A DNA stretch of 64,000 nt from an uncultured bacterium (GTDB lineage Bacteria; Patescibacteriota; Gracilibacteria; Absconditabacterales; Absconditicoccaceae). Under the pieces are notes generated by a model. It saw nothing but the letters and a program-made list of their open reading frames with translations. It searched no databases and was not told where the DNA came from. Position 1 is the stretch's first letter. Each line of letters begins with the position of its first letter. Positions 1-10,985 of this stretch are shown one piece after another. Location of the stretch: positions 25,854-89,853 of the forward strand of contig CALMFT010000014.1 in NCBI GenBank assembly GCA_937862565.1. Reading direction: 5' to 3'. Both the position numbers and the translations under genes were made by a program.

Positions 1-82
1 TAGGAAGACCAAACTCATACAACGATTGGCATTTTTTCTCAATAAGGCGAACATGATCTATGAAATTTGAAAGTAAAAAAGT
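1..82 (-). other. Open frame continuing past the uvrC stop
   Basis: After the TAA that ends the uvrC-like frame, the same frame stays open to the window edge. It reads as plausible protein (SNFIDHVRLIEKKC, then QSLYEFGLP). It does not look like the helix-hairpin-helix end of UvrC. It may be the start of the next gene or a displaced uvrC tail; the window is too short to decide. Confidence 0.25.
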
Positions 83-1177
83 TTATTTTATTTCTTTCTG
101 CATTTGTTTTTTTCTATAGGAATTAGCAAATCTATGAGCTTCATTTCTCAGATTGATAAGTAATCTATCTATCTCATCGTATACAAATTCCGTAGTACTA
201 ATTACTCCATCGTTACCAAGAACATATAGGATTTCTTTTGCTCCGTGTATTTTTTGTCCTGACTTGCGAGCAGTCCCCTTCCCAAGTGCTGCAAATTGTA
301 TCTCTCATACTCCAGCTAACATCTGATTATCAATCAATTTTTTGACCACGTTGAGTTGCTCGCGCCCTCCATCAAGTATAAACAGATCAGGGATAAATTG
401 TTTGGAAGCTACAGCACTAGGTTCAGATTCTTCTGCTCATACTTTTGTATATTTAAATCTTCTCATCACACATTCTTGTAAACTTGCGTAATCATCTCCG
501 CCTTTGCCCTCACTGATCTTATATCTTCTATATCATTTTTTGTATGGCACCATTCCCACGAGACAGCTAAGACCACCACTCGCCCAGCCTCCAGAAAGGT
601 GAGAAATATCCAGACATTCAATACGATAAGGGTAATTTTTGAGTGCATACCTGGTCTGAAGACCTTTGAGTAATTCGTTAGCTATACTATCTTGTTGCCG
701 GCTATTACTCGCGATAAAACTACTGACATAATGATCAAAGTGCATTTCTAGTTCTTTCCAATCTTTAGCTCTCAGTTTCATTTCTTTGGTGAAATAATAT
801 TGAGAGTTGTTCTTCCTTCCCAAAAGTTCTTTTTGAAATTCTATCTCAATACTAGAAATAATCTGATTCAGCTCTACATCTTCATAATTTTGAAGAGTTC
901 TGATTACATCCACGAGTTTACCATTTTGAAAATGAAGCACAATAATAATCCGTTTATTCTCAATATGTACTATCTTGGACACAATACCTGAAATGAATTC
1001 TGCAAGAATAACTGTTTGTTTTTGAGTGAATTGTTCTAGGTTATTATAAACGTCTCTGAGCTTACCTGCTCGTTCAAAGTTTTGATCTACAATACATTGA
1101 TCAATTTCCTGCTTGAGAGAGCTTTTAATGCCTTGAGTTTTTCATCAGAAAAAATCTTGAACTAACTTCATTCTCAT
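83..1177 (-). CDS. uvrC: UvrC-like excinuclease core, lacking GIY-YIG and HhH domains
   Basis: UvrC makes the dual incisions in nucleotide excision repair in the cytoplasm. What is visible is the linker and UVR motif (FFGGKT, then NFERAGKLRD, about residues 9-42; the two glycines are UGA UGA), then the RNase H-like endonuclease domain (YRIECLDISHLSGG near 182, GGDDYASLQECVMRRF, LFILDGGREQ near 264, NEAHRFANSY near 350). At about 364 residues it is much shorter than the usual 600. The N-terminal GIY-YIG nuclease is missing because the upstream DNA codes for HtpX, and the C-terminal HhH domain is missing because of a TAA. The start could also be TTG at 1222. The core family assignment is secure; whether the protein is functional is not. 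Confidence 0.8.
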
Positions 1178-1241
1178 TTGATAATCTTTTAAATAATCTG
1201 ACTGTAAGGTGGATATGAGCAAAGAAATAGTATTAAATATA

Positions 1242-2129
1242 TTATAAACTTATGGATTTTAATCTTTCTATTCTTGATTGTAAAGTAGGATGAGTAGAAA
1301 ATAATTGTTTGAGTCCTCTCGATCCTATTCCTCAGAATATTTTTAATGTAGCTAATTCGTCATGAGAAACTTTAACCCCTGATCAAATTAAACTTAACTT
1401 TTCGAGAGCTGCTATCATGGGCTGTTTACCTAGTAATTTTGCAGAACCTTCATCAGCTTTGTATTCTCTATGTTGTGAAAATTGATTTACGACCAATGAT
1501 CAAAGAGTTCAGAATATAAGCTGACCAGCTATTGCTATCCAAGGATTATAAAAACTTTTTCCTTCGTTATTTCCTCCCATGGCAAGTACTCTAGATAAGG
1601 TGAACACGAATGTATTCATAATTCATTGTAATAATGTCATAGTAACCATATCACCATTGCTAATATGACTCATTTCATGTCCCATCACACCCTGTATTTC
1701 TTGTGTATTCATTTGACCCAGCAATCAAGTACTCGCAGCAACTAGAGCTGAAGTTTTACTTGGACCTGTAGCAAATGCATTTGGTTCACCAGATTCATAT
1801 ATACCAATTTCAGGATGTGCTAGGTTTTGTTTGATTGCAATTGAAGACACGATACTATAGAACTCTTGAATTTTGGGATCAAATGAACTTAGATTTTTTT
1901 TATTAACAATCTGTATATTATACATTCTTTTAGCCATTCCTTTAGAGAAATACAAACTCACCAATGATCCTCAAAATCAGATTATTACCCCATAAAATAG
2001 TATTCATTGAACGTTGGTACCGATCTGAATATCAAAATAACGTTGTAGGATGAATATAATAATATATACACCTAACATAATCAACGCGTTAGTGATAACC
2101 AATAGAGATACACGTTTTAATCGTTGCAT
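1242..2129 (-). CDS. htpX: HtpX-like M48 membrane zinc metalloprotease
   Basis: Membrane-bound zinc endopeptidase that degrades misfolded membrane proteins, 295 residues, the usual HtpX length. Two N-terminal membrane segments are followed by the active site [14 protein letters not shown] near residue 149 (HExxH plus the NGDMVT signature), and the end carries the typical [13 protein letters not shown] segment. In-frame TGA codes for glycine at several sites, for example in GVIIGFGGS. The gene lies between rpoC and uvrC on the same strand, separated from rpoC by a terminator. It starts at ATG 2129. Confidence 0.9.
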
Positions 2130-2169
2130 ATGGTAAACATTTTAAAATTATAAATTATAATCTGAAGAT

Positions 2170-2207
2170 AAAAAATTACCTCCAAGCTTATATACATTGA
2201 AGGTAAT
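2170..2207 (-). terminator. rpoC terminator
   Basis: On the minus strand the stem ATTACCT / AGGTAAT (2207-2201 with 2181-2175) is followed directly by a run of T, 28 bases after the rpoC stop. Confidence 0.65.
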
Positions 2208-2234
2208 AATTTAATCTATTTTTACAAGCATTGA

Positions 2235-5200
2235 CTAGTCTATAAATTCACTTTCTTTTACGAATACTTCCTCTTCTTCTACATCATAAGGTTCTTTTAT
2301 TCCCAATGATTTTCTGAAATTAGATCCAATTGGCAATGGTCTACCAAGAATTACATTTGATTTGAGATCGCTAAGTTCGTCAATTGCACCTTTTAGACTA
2401 TTTTCAACCATTACACGTACTGTTTCTTGGAACGAAGCAGCTGACAACCAACTTGCTCATTCTTTAGCTACTTGAGTAAGTCCGAAAATTAATCTTTGTC
2501 CTTGCGGAAGATCTTTACCGTCTGCCGTAAGCGCTGTTGCTACTTTCAAGTATTCTTCGTATGAAACAATGCTACCAGGAACAAAGCTACTATCTCCTCC
2601 ATCTTCTACTAAGAATTTACTAAACATTTGTTTTACAACAATTTCCATGTATTTTCTATTTACATCTTGCGAAGCTCCTACGTATACTTTTTGAAGTTCA
2701 TTAACAATATATTTTTGTACTTCTATATCTCCTACGATAGTCTTGTATTCTTTGAGATCCAAAGCTCCTGTAGTCAAGATTTGACCTTTATTTACTTTAT
2801 CTCCATTGTGTACTTTGAATCTTGTACCTGGAGAAACAGTTCTTTTTTCACTTTTGAACACTCCCAAAATAATTTGATCTTTAGCTACTTCTACTACCAC
2901 ACCATCTTCTTTAACTTTCAACTTTGATTTACCTTTTATAGCATATTCTGATCATTTTACTAATTGATCACCTTTTTGAACGCATGCAACATAATCGGTT
3001 TTCATAAAGTAATGCTTCTTTTCTTCCTCAGCCAATATCTCAATAGTTTGAAGTTTTCCATCCTGAGTAATTCTAATAACTCCATCAAATGGACTTACAA
3101 TACCTTTTCCTTTTGGAATACGTACCTCAAGTAATTCATCAACTCTTGCCAAACCTCCTTGAGTCACATCCTCTCCATCTGCTGATACTCCCTTATTATG
3201 TTTGGAATCTAGTGTTAACTGTGTTGTTCTTTCTCCCAAAGACTGAGAAGCAATAATACCAATCGCAACTCCCAAATCGATAAGTTTTCTCGTACTCAAG
3301 TCCATACCAAAACATTTTTGACAAACGCCATTAGCTGTCTTACAACCAATACTTGATCTTACTTTAATAGTATCAATTTCATCATCTAAAATATTCTGAA
3401 CTATTTTTCTATCCAATAAGTCACCAGTTTTTGCTAAGACGATACCATCATCATTGATAAGATCGCGAGCGAGCGTTCTTCCATAAATAATATCTGAAAG
3501 AGTCTCACCTCAAGTCTGTATGCTATATTTATCAAATTGAATATATTCATCAGTTTCACAATCATGTTCTTTAATAATTACTTCTTGATTACTATCACAA
3601 AGTTTTCTTGTGATATATCCAGAATCAGCTGTTCTCAAGGCAATATCCGTTCTTCCCTTTCTCGAATTATGACATCCCAAGAAGTACTCCAAAGGCGTAT
3701 ATCCTTCAAGATATCCAGATTTAATAGGAAGATCAATAATTTTACCACTTGCACCTTGTACCAACCCTCTCATTCCACTTAGATACGAAAGTATACCAAA
3801 TGATCCTCTGGCTTTACTATCAGTTAACATATAGTAATTATTATCAGGATGTTCCGAATATAAATCTTTAATTTTCTTTTGAATTTCACCATCAACATCT
3901 TGCCAAATATCTTGATTGAGAGATGATTTTTCATCGTTACTGTAAAAACCATTATACCAATTATTGAGTAATTTCGTTACTTTCTGATCACCGTTTGCAA
4001 TAATAGTATCTTTTTCAGGTGGAGTCAAAATATCAAATACGGAAATAGTTACTGACGATTGTTGCGCATATCTAAATCCAAGTTCTTTCAGCTTATTTGC
4101 TGTTTCAGCCAATAAATCTTGTCCTCCGATATCATACACAGCATCCATTATAATTTTAATTTCATTTTTCTTGAATTGAGCATTGGTATCGATTTTACCT
4201 ACTGTAGCAAATTGTAATTCTTCAGGTAATACACTATTTACTACGCATCTTCCTACTGTAGATTTCACAAATTCTCCATTGTGTTTTACCAATACGATAT
4301 CACGAACATTGAGTCCTTGTTTATTGTGGGCAGCTACTACTTCATCAAATGAACCATAATATCCTGTTACTAAATCTACATCGATAGCAGGAGAAGTAAG
4401 ATAGTATACTCCCAAAATCATATCCTGACTCAATACGATAGATGGGGCTCCAGAAGATGGCAACAATGTATTTTTTCTTGATGACATGATTTCTTTTGCT
4501 TCCTGTTGTGCTTGTTCAGACAATGGAAGATGTACCGCCATTTGATCTCCATCGAAATCGGCATTAAATCCACTACATACTAATGGATGGATTCTTACTG
4601 TTTTACCAGATACCAATTTTACTTTGAAAGCTTGAATACTCAATTTATGTAATGTTGGCGCACGGTTCAAAAGTACATATTTACCTTTAATTACTTCTTG
4701 TAAGATATCCAAAGCAATTACTTCCTCTTCTCTGATCATTTTTTCTGCTTGTTTTGGCGTATTTGCATATCCTCTTTCGATAAGTTTTGAAATTACAAAT
4801 GGAGAGAATATTCTGATGGCGATATATAATGGAATACCACATTCATCAAGTTCAAGATTTGGTCCTACAGTAATTACACTACGTCCCGAATAATCAACTC
4901 TCTTTCCAAGTAAATTCTGTCTGAAAATACCTTCTTTTTTACTCAATTTATCAGTCAATGATTTGAAAACTCTTGCAGTTCCTCCTCTTCCATTTCCGCT
5001 TCCTTGTGTTTTATCTCCAATAATCAGATTATTTACTGATTCTTGTAAAAGTCTGATTTCATTTTTCTTAACTACATCAGGCATACCCACTTGAATCATT
5101 TTTTTGAGTCTCAAATTTCTTTGTACAACCCTTCTATAATATTGATTGGCATCAGATGTTGCGATTTTACCTCCTTCAAGTGAAATAACTGGTCTAATAT

Positions 5201-6149
5201 CCGGTGGAATAACAGGTAAGTACTTCATCACCATCCATTCTGGTCTTGTATCTGAAATATATAAGTTGATTAAAAGTCTCAAAAGTTTGAACGTTTTCTT
5301 TTTTTCTTCTCCTTTACTTGTATTGAATTTTTCAGCAGCTTCTTGAATATTTTTTTCAAGATCTATCTTAGTTAATAAGCTTAGAATCGCATCACTACCT
5401 GACATAAACTCAAATATGTGGTTAAACTTATTGAAAAAGTTACGATAATCTGATTCTAGTATCGTTGCTCCTGGTTTGAGTGAAGCTATGATTGATTTCA
5501 TACGAGAATATTCTTTCTCAAGTTCGAGTTTATTATCAGTATAAATTACTTCCAAATCAGAAATCATATTTCTCATATCTTGACCATCGTCTTTTTTTTT
5601 AGTTTCACTTGCAATTTTTCCATCTTTTCTTGCTCTTTCAAGTTCTTCAGCGTATACCTCTTCCAAGTCTGCAAGCTTTGATTTATAAGACTCTTCAAGA
5701 GTTTGAATCACACTTACTTTTTTCTTATCATCAAAATCAATGGTAGCGATGTATTTTACGAAATATAAGATTTTTTCAATTTCTGTAACACTAAGTCCCA
5801 AAAGTAATCCAATTCTAGAAGGAGTAGTTTTGTAGTACCAAACGTGAACTACAGGCGAAGCCAATTCAACGTGTCCCATTCTTTCTCTTCTTACTCTAGC
5901 AGAAGCGATTTCTACACCACATCTTTCACAAACGAATCCCTTATATCTTGCTCCCTTATATTTACCACAACTACATTCATAATTTTTAGTAGGACCAAAA
6001 ATAGCTTCACAGAAAAGCCCCTTGAGTCTTGGTTTTCAAGTTCTATAATTTACTGTATCAGCGAATTCTACACTTCCATGTGACCATTTTAGAATCTCTT
6101 CAGGAGAAGCTAATGATACCATGAGCCCATCAAAATCAATCTTTTGCAT
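2235..6149 (-). CDS. rpoC: DNA-directed RNA polymerase subunit beta'
   Basis: Largest catalytic subunit of RNA polymerase, 1304 residues. The N-terminal zinc-binding region (CSCGKYKG, then VCERCG) is followed by the clamp, and the Mg-binding active site NADFDGDQMAVHLPLS is near residue 528. A second zinc site includes CKTANGVCQKCFG, and the C-terminus carries ASWLSAASFQET. In-frame TGA supplies conserved glycines, for example in YRTGKPRLKGLFC near the start. It is not next to rpoB, which lies about 46 kb away on the same strand. Start is ATG 6149. Confidence 0.97.
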
Positions 6150-6353
6150 AACCAAAAAAAACTTATAGAAATAAAGACTTATTATTCCTTAGTTCATTTA
6201 TTGTCAATTGGACATCACCGTAGGATATAGGCCAAAAGTCAATACAATAGATGAATCCGCTTATTCACACACTCTAGATTTTATTGTATTTTATAGTTCG
6301 TATAATAACTAATTATAAGCTGATTGCAACTGTTTTTGTAGTTTAAATAGATA

Positions 6354-7136
6354 TTATTTTATGAGGGGCTTGATATGTTCTTCGTATTGTTTAACAATAG
6401 ATCGTGCAGGAAGAAGAGTGGAACGTCCATTCTTAGTACTTCCTTTAACTATTCCCTCTAATCAATATTGTGAAATAATAGGTCCGCCACTCATTCCAGG
6501 TTTCGAAATCATATCTACGTCGTAATATACCTGTCTATTTGGATCTAATTTGGAAGGACTAATATATTGTCTACTATACTGACCAGCCCCCTCATTTTGT
6601 GTATAGAGTAGATTTTTAGAAAGCTCATACAAATAGCCAGTATTAAAAGAATATTCATGATGGAGACCTTCATGAAATTTTCATAGAAAACCTCATAACA
6701 AGCGAGGAGAAGTAAAATTCTCACTTATTTTGACTTTAGTAGGGATAAATCCAAAAGGTTTTTTACAAAGCACAAATGCAAGATCACTTTCTCCTAGAGG
6801 AGATTTCAGTATTTTATCAATTTCAAACTCATAAAATCCTATAAGCTTTTTCTCTAAGTAGATATCTTTTGTCACAGAAACTGTATTGTGATCACTTACA
6901 TGGTTCGCAGTAGCAATAATTATCTTATCTTTAAAAGAATCTAATATAAAGCCTGATCCCACTAAAAAACTACCTTCTTTGTGACCCAAGGAACGAAACT
7001 TAACCAGAGGTATAGTTTTATAAGATTCATGGGTATTTTCTACAAATTCATCAAATTCAGATTGCAATACCGCAGGATCTGTAATGAGTTTTTTATATCC
7101 TTCTGGATAATAAAGTTTGTTTTCTGGGTTCATCAT
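6354..7136 (-). CDS. Trypsin-like serine protease, paralogue 1
   Basis: Predicted serine endopeptidase of 260 residues with the chymotrypsin fold. The catalytic His lies in ATANHVSDH (near residue 77), a candidate Asp in GESDLAF, and the Ser in KPGMSGGPII near 219, where GMSGGP replaces the usual GDSGGP. No signal peptide is evident. It lies 7 bases after the end of a close paralogue (7144-7914); both start MNPENK and both end with KQYE followed by a basic tail, so they are a tandem duplication. ATG 7136 and ATG 7133 are both possible starts. Substrate unknown. Confidence 0.75.
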
Positions 7137-7143
7137 AAAAATG

Positions 7144-7914
7144 TTATGTAATTAATTTTTTTATATGTTGTTCGTATTGCTTTACTATGGAAGCAATAGG
7201 AAGAATAGTAGATCCTACTCAACCCGATCATATTATTATTCATTCGATTCAATGCTCTGAAATAACTGGTCCTCAGCTCATTCCACCTTTAGAAATCATA
7301 TCTGCTTTCAAATAAATTTGTTTATGCAAATCTAACTCAAAAGGATTTACATTTTTAGAATAAAAATGATTTGAAGATGGATTTTCCATATATCTTAAGT
7401 TTTTATTGTGTTCACCAAGAAATCAAGTGTGAAAAGAATAATCGTTTTGTTTATTTTTAAAAAATGCTCATATCAATCCAGGATTCAAGACGTTACTAAC
7501 CTGAGCTCTTTTATTTACGAATCGAAAAGGTTTTTTGCAAATAATATAAGCTAGATCTTTATCAGACTTCTTAGCTCTCAGTATTTTATCAATCTCAAAA
7601 TCATGAGATCCCACAAATTTATTAGCCACATATATATCTTTGATGACTTTATTGTAGTGTATACTAGAATCATTGAGAACATGATTACAAGTTGCTATTA
7701 TTACTTTATCTTTGAAAGTATCTAAAATAAAACCTAATCATCACTTAACATAATCTGTATTAGATACACGAGATGAGGTTTGTATAACTGACGTTGACTT
7801 ATAAGAATCGCGATTATTATCTACAAATTTATGAAATTCAGATTTCAATAGAATAGGATCTTTATCTAATTTTTTATATTCTGAAGGATAATAAAATTTA
7901 TTTTCTGGGTTCAT
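7144..7914 (-). CDS. Trypsin-like serine protease, paralogue 2
   Basis: A 256-residue paralogue of the gene at 6354-7136. The catalytic His lies in ATCNHVLND, the candidate Asp in SDKDLAYI, and the Ser in KGGMSGGPVI. The two proteins align along their whole length but differ in many residues, so the duplication is not recent. In-frame TGA is read as glycine, including a UGA UGA pair in VKGGLGFILD. No secretion signal is seen. The gene is transcribed away from the promoter region at 7915-8115. Confidence 0.72.
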
Positions 7915-8044
7915 TGATTGCTAATTACTAAAATAATTCTATAAATTATAGAATAGGTAAAATAGTATGTTTGTCAATAGTAATCTATGGATAATTTCAA
8001 TTTATGATCATTTTTATTCAATTATAATATTATCATAAAATCTA

Positions 8045-8099
8045 TTGACTTATTGAATAATAAATTTATATAATATTAATTGTCAAAATGTTTTGACAA
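8045..8099 (+). promoter_or_regulatory. Promoter with a palindrome at the transcription start
   Basis: TTGACT (8045-8050) and TATAAT (8069-8074) are separated by 18 bases. The perfect palindrome TTGTCAAAATGTTTTGACAA follows at 8080-8099, about where transcription would begin. The same 16-base core occurs at the same place in front of the minus-strand gene starting at 44476. It could be an operator or an RNA hairpin. Confidence 0.6.
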
Positions 8100-8115
8100 G
8101 GAAAATAGGATTACT

Positions 8116-8730
8116 ATGAAAAATATGAAAAAGTTTATGATTTTGGTTGTTTTTACAATCACGTTCTTTAACATCGCTCAAGCTCAAAAAACAGAGCCAA
8201 TGCCAGTTAAAATTACGAATTACGGAACAGGTACCCGTGATGAAGTACGTGGCTTGAGGAAAGATTTGAGGTTCTATCTCGAAGAGATTACGACCCTACA
8301 GGATAAGCAAATCAGAAATACAAAGGGAGAAACAGATCAGATTATTAGTGCTATTAGCGGCACTCACGCAGAAACTACCAATCAGATTGAAAGGTTGATA
8401 GATGTGCAGGCAACAAATACCAGAAACTTAATAGTTGTAGGATTAATACTCTTATTTCTACTACTAGCTTTCATATGGGCATTTATTGATAATACGATAC
8501 TACCTGCAATTACTGCTGCACGGCAAGTGGTTGTTGCGCCAGCACCAGATGATCGCGTTGCTCTAGATGATCTACCAGAAGTAAGTAGAATGGATTATCT
8601 ATCTTTACATGATGATCTAAATTATGATGTTATGAAAGATAATATCGTAGCTTCAGGAAGAGGAGTTGCTGTTAAGGCAACTGGGAATGTAACAATTAAC
8701 AACTATCATTCACAAGCTCAAAAAGAGTAA
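8116..8730 (+). CDS. Secreted/membrane protein with signal peptide and one TM segment
   Basis: No known family recognised. The 204-residue protein begins with a signal peptide (MKNMKKFMILVVFTITFF, cut probably after AQA), then a charged, probably coiled region (KDLRFYLEEITTLQDKQ) and one strong membrane segment (NLIVVGLILLFLLLAFIWAFI, residues 110-130). An acidic tail follows, ending in VTINNYHS. ATG 8116 is chosen because AGGAAAATAGGA lies just upstream and the signal peptide follows. The start of the coding region contains GTTCTTTAACA, a boxA-like string. A terminator follows the stop. Confidence 0.7.
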   Translation: MKNMKKFMILVVFTITFFNIAQAQKTEPMPVKITNYGTGTRDEVRGLRKDLRFYLEEITTLQDKQIRNTKGETDQIISAISGTHAETTNQIERLIDVQATNTRNLIVVGLILLFLLLAFIWAFIDNTILPAITAARQVVVAPAPDDRVALDDLPEVSRMDYLSLHDDLNYDVMKDNIVASGRGVAVKATGNVTINNYHSQAQKE

Positions 8731-8752
8731 AAATAAACTTTTTTTGAGTAAA

Positions 8753-8783
8753 ACCCCATTAGCTTTTCTAATGTGGGTTTTTT
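8753..8783. terminator. Bidirectional terminator
   Basis: CCCCATTAG pairs with CTAATGTGGG (one bulge), with A and T runs on either side. It lies between the convergent genes at 8116-8730 and 8782-9888. Confidence 0.7.
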
Positions 8784-9888
8784 AATACAACTTTTTCAAC
8801 TCTTTCCCCTCTACCAAGATTTTATGCAAAAGCACAAGTTCAATCATGTTTACCATGATTGCAGTACCGCCGAAAGACACAAAAGGCAGAGTCAGTCCTG
8901 TGGATGGAAGTATATTGATGTTTACTCAGATATTCACGAATGCTTGTAAAATGATCAATGATATAATTCCTACTCCCATTCCTCTCAGATAATCATCTCT
9001 AATACCCTTAATACGTGTCAAAAAGTACAAAGCGAGCCATATATATAAGCCTATCAAAATACTATTTCCAAATAATCCCAACTCTTCACTAAATGCAGCA
9101 AAAATATAATCTGATTGCGCTTCAGGGATATAACCAAACTTTTGTAATCATTTTCCATATCATTTTCACCATATTCCTCCTCATCCTACTGCTGTCAGAG
9201 CATTTTTAATTTGGTAGGTAATTCCTCTTCCACTCGTATCAGCGTCAGGATTCAAAAAGGCGTCGAACCTATCTCTTACATAATTTACTTGCGATACTAC
9301 AAGAGATGCTGCCACAATTCCGATACCTATCATTATACCCACAAATCTTTTTTTACCACCTAGGTACCAATAAGAAATAAGAGATGTTAGTGCTAAAATA
9401 AGGATAGTTCCATTATCTCTGAGTAATAGAAATACAAGGAAACATAAAGAAATTACGATACCAAACTTAATAAATCACCAAAACGACTGCAAAATAAGTT
9501 TTTTTCTCACTAACCGATCAGAGATCAAGAGAACGAATCCTAGTTTGAAGAATTCTCATGGTTGAATAGTCGCCAAGAATGGTACTTGGAGCCATAACCT
9601 TGCTCCATTGAGTTCCAAACCGAGTGGAGTAAACAAAAGGAGGGTCAAGATAAGTACTCAGGCTAAGATAAGGTATCTTCGAGATCTTATTCTCGCAAGA
9701 GAGGTTTTATATACGATATATGCTATGATTAATCCTACACCAATATTTCTGAGTTGTCTCAAAAAGTAGAAGTAATTGCTTGGGTCTCCTGAAGCTAGAG
9801 TGAGAGTAAAAGACTCATGAATAGAAACACTATAAAGTGCCCCGAGACCATATACCAAGAGCAATCAACCGATATATAATATGTTCAT
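8782..9888 (-). CDS. SEDS family peptidoglycan polymerase (RodA/FtsW)
   Basis: Integral membrane glycosyltransferase that polymerises lipid II during elongation or division. The 368-residue protein has about ten membrane segments. SEDS motifs are visible: QPGEFFKLG, RDNGTILIL, the SGRGITYQIKNALTAVGGGGIWGKGYG stretch (in two parts), EAQSDYIFAAFSEELG, and LPFVSFGGTAIM near the end. In-frame TGA is glycine at several sites, including the third-from-last motif. No PBP2 or MreB gene lies beside it, so RodA and FtsW cannot be told apart from context. Confidence 0.88.
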
Positions 9889-10066
9889 AACAAGATAAAG
9901 CGAAAATAAAAAATAATCTGATAATTGTTTCACAAAATAGTGAGTTTTGTCTTAAAAGCAATGAGTATACCTTAGAATAATAATTTTTGAGATATAAAAT
10001 ACTATAAAAAAGAGAGTATTTACCTAATATGTAAGAATATTTGATTTAATAATATACAAAAAACAT

Positions 10067-10095
10067 TTGCTTTTTCAAAATCAAATGAGTATAAT
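10067..10095 (+). promoter_or_regulatory. Promoter of the Asp-repeat gene
   Basis: TTGCTT (10067-10072), a 17-base spacer and TATAAT (10090-10095). The same TTGCTT-N17-TATAAT arrangement occurs at 22510-22538. Confidence 0.6.
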
Positions 10096-10130
10096 AAGAG
10101 TAGAGTTTTTTAATCTTAACTTTTACACAC

Positions 10131-10340
10131 ATGAAAGAATTATTAGATTTACTTAATTTGGAATTATTACAACAAGACGAAGAAGAGGAAGAAACTGATG
10201 ATGATGCAACTGATGATGCAACTGATGATGATGCAACTGATGATGATGCAACTGATGATGATGCAACTGATGATGATGACGATGATGATGACGATGATGA
10301 CGATGATGATGACGATGATGATGACGATGATATGATCTAA
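10131..10340 (+). CDS. Asp-rich low-complexity repeat protein
   Basis: A 69-residue protein with no recognisable family. A leucine-rich start (MKELLDLLNLELLQQ) is followed by five E, then units of TDDDA, then an unbroken run of about 21 D before MI. The DNA is a tandem array of GATGATGATGCAACT units and then GAT/GAC triplets, so it is prone to slippage. A good promoter lies 36 bases upstream, supporting real expression. The net charge is extremely negative; calcium or cation binding is possible but not shown. Confidence 0.6.
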   Translation: MKELLDLLNLELLQQDEEEEETDDDATDDATDDDATDDDATDDDATDDDDDDDDDDDDDDDDDDDDDMI

Positions 10341-10348
10341 TTTTTAGA

Positions 10349-10924
10349 TTATTCGTCTATCAAATTTAAAATACCGCCAGAAACTCATTTTCTACTCATA
10401 ACTCCTATAATTCTACCTTCCTCAAAGAAAGGAGAACCGCTTTGGCCAAAATCTGGCATATAGGATATAAAAATACCTGTAACTTCGGTTGCAGGTATTT
10501 TTTGTTGTGAGCCGGAAACAAATGTCACCAGTCCATCAATATCTGTAGCACAATTCGCAGTAGTAAAGCTTGCTTCGGCTACGATTTGAAATACTCCCCT
10601 ATCATTTCCTAGGTTCTGCTGACTATGGGTAACAAGACTCAAATCTTTTTTCTGATTATTATAATTCTTAATCTGCACATTACACTGACCATCACAATCT
10701 TCGAGTACATGTTGAGCTGTAATCCAAATATCCCCCGTTCGATAAGAGGCAACTCCAATCTGAGTTCCATTGGTATTCACGAGAGGGTAAACACAGAGTA
10801 TTGACTCAGAAATTGGTAAAAAAGTGCTAGCAAAAAATTTAGAAAATATAAAAAAAAGAGCAATCAAAGCCGTAAAAAAAGCGGTTGTTTTAGTTATATC
10901 AGATAATTTCAGATTATTTGACAT
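10349..10924 (-). CDS. Membrane-anchored trypsin-like serine protease
   Basis: A 191-residue protein with an N-terminal membrane anchor (TTAFFTALIALFFIFSKFF) and a chymotrypsin-like domain facing outward. The catalytic His lies in ITAQHVLEDC, the Asp in NDRGVFQIV, and the Ser in DFGQSGSPFF. It ends in RKGVSGGILNLIDE, where the glycine after RK is UGA. It is a distant relative of the two soluble proteases at 6354-7914 and may act on surface or envelope proteins. Stop TAA at 10349. Confidence 0.72.
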
Positions 10925-10985
10925 CAGATCAGGATTAACTAGTATACTAAAAATAGTAGCACAAATTTAATTTTTCAACAACAAT

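Noticed and set aside
8080..8099. Palindrome at 8080 as a terminator or transposon end
   Set aside because: It has no T run, no matching opposite end and no target duplication. It follows a promoter and recurs at 44494 in the same place.
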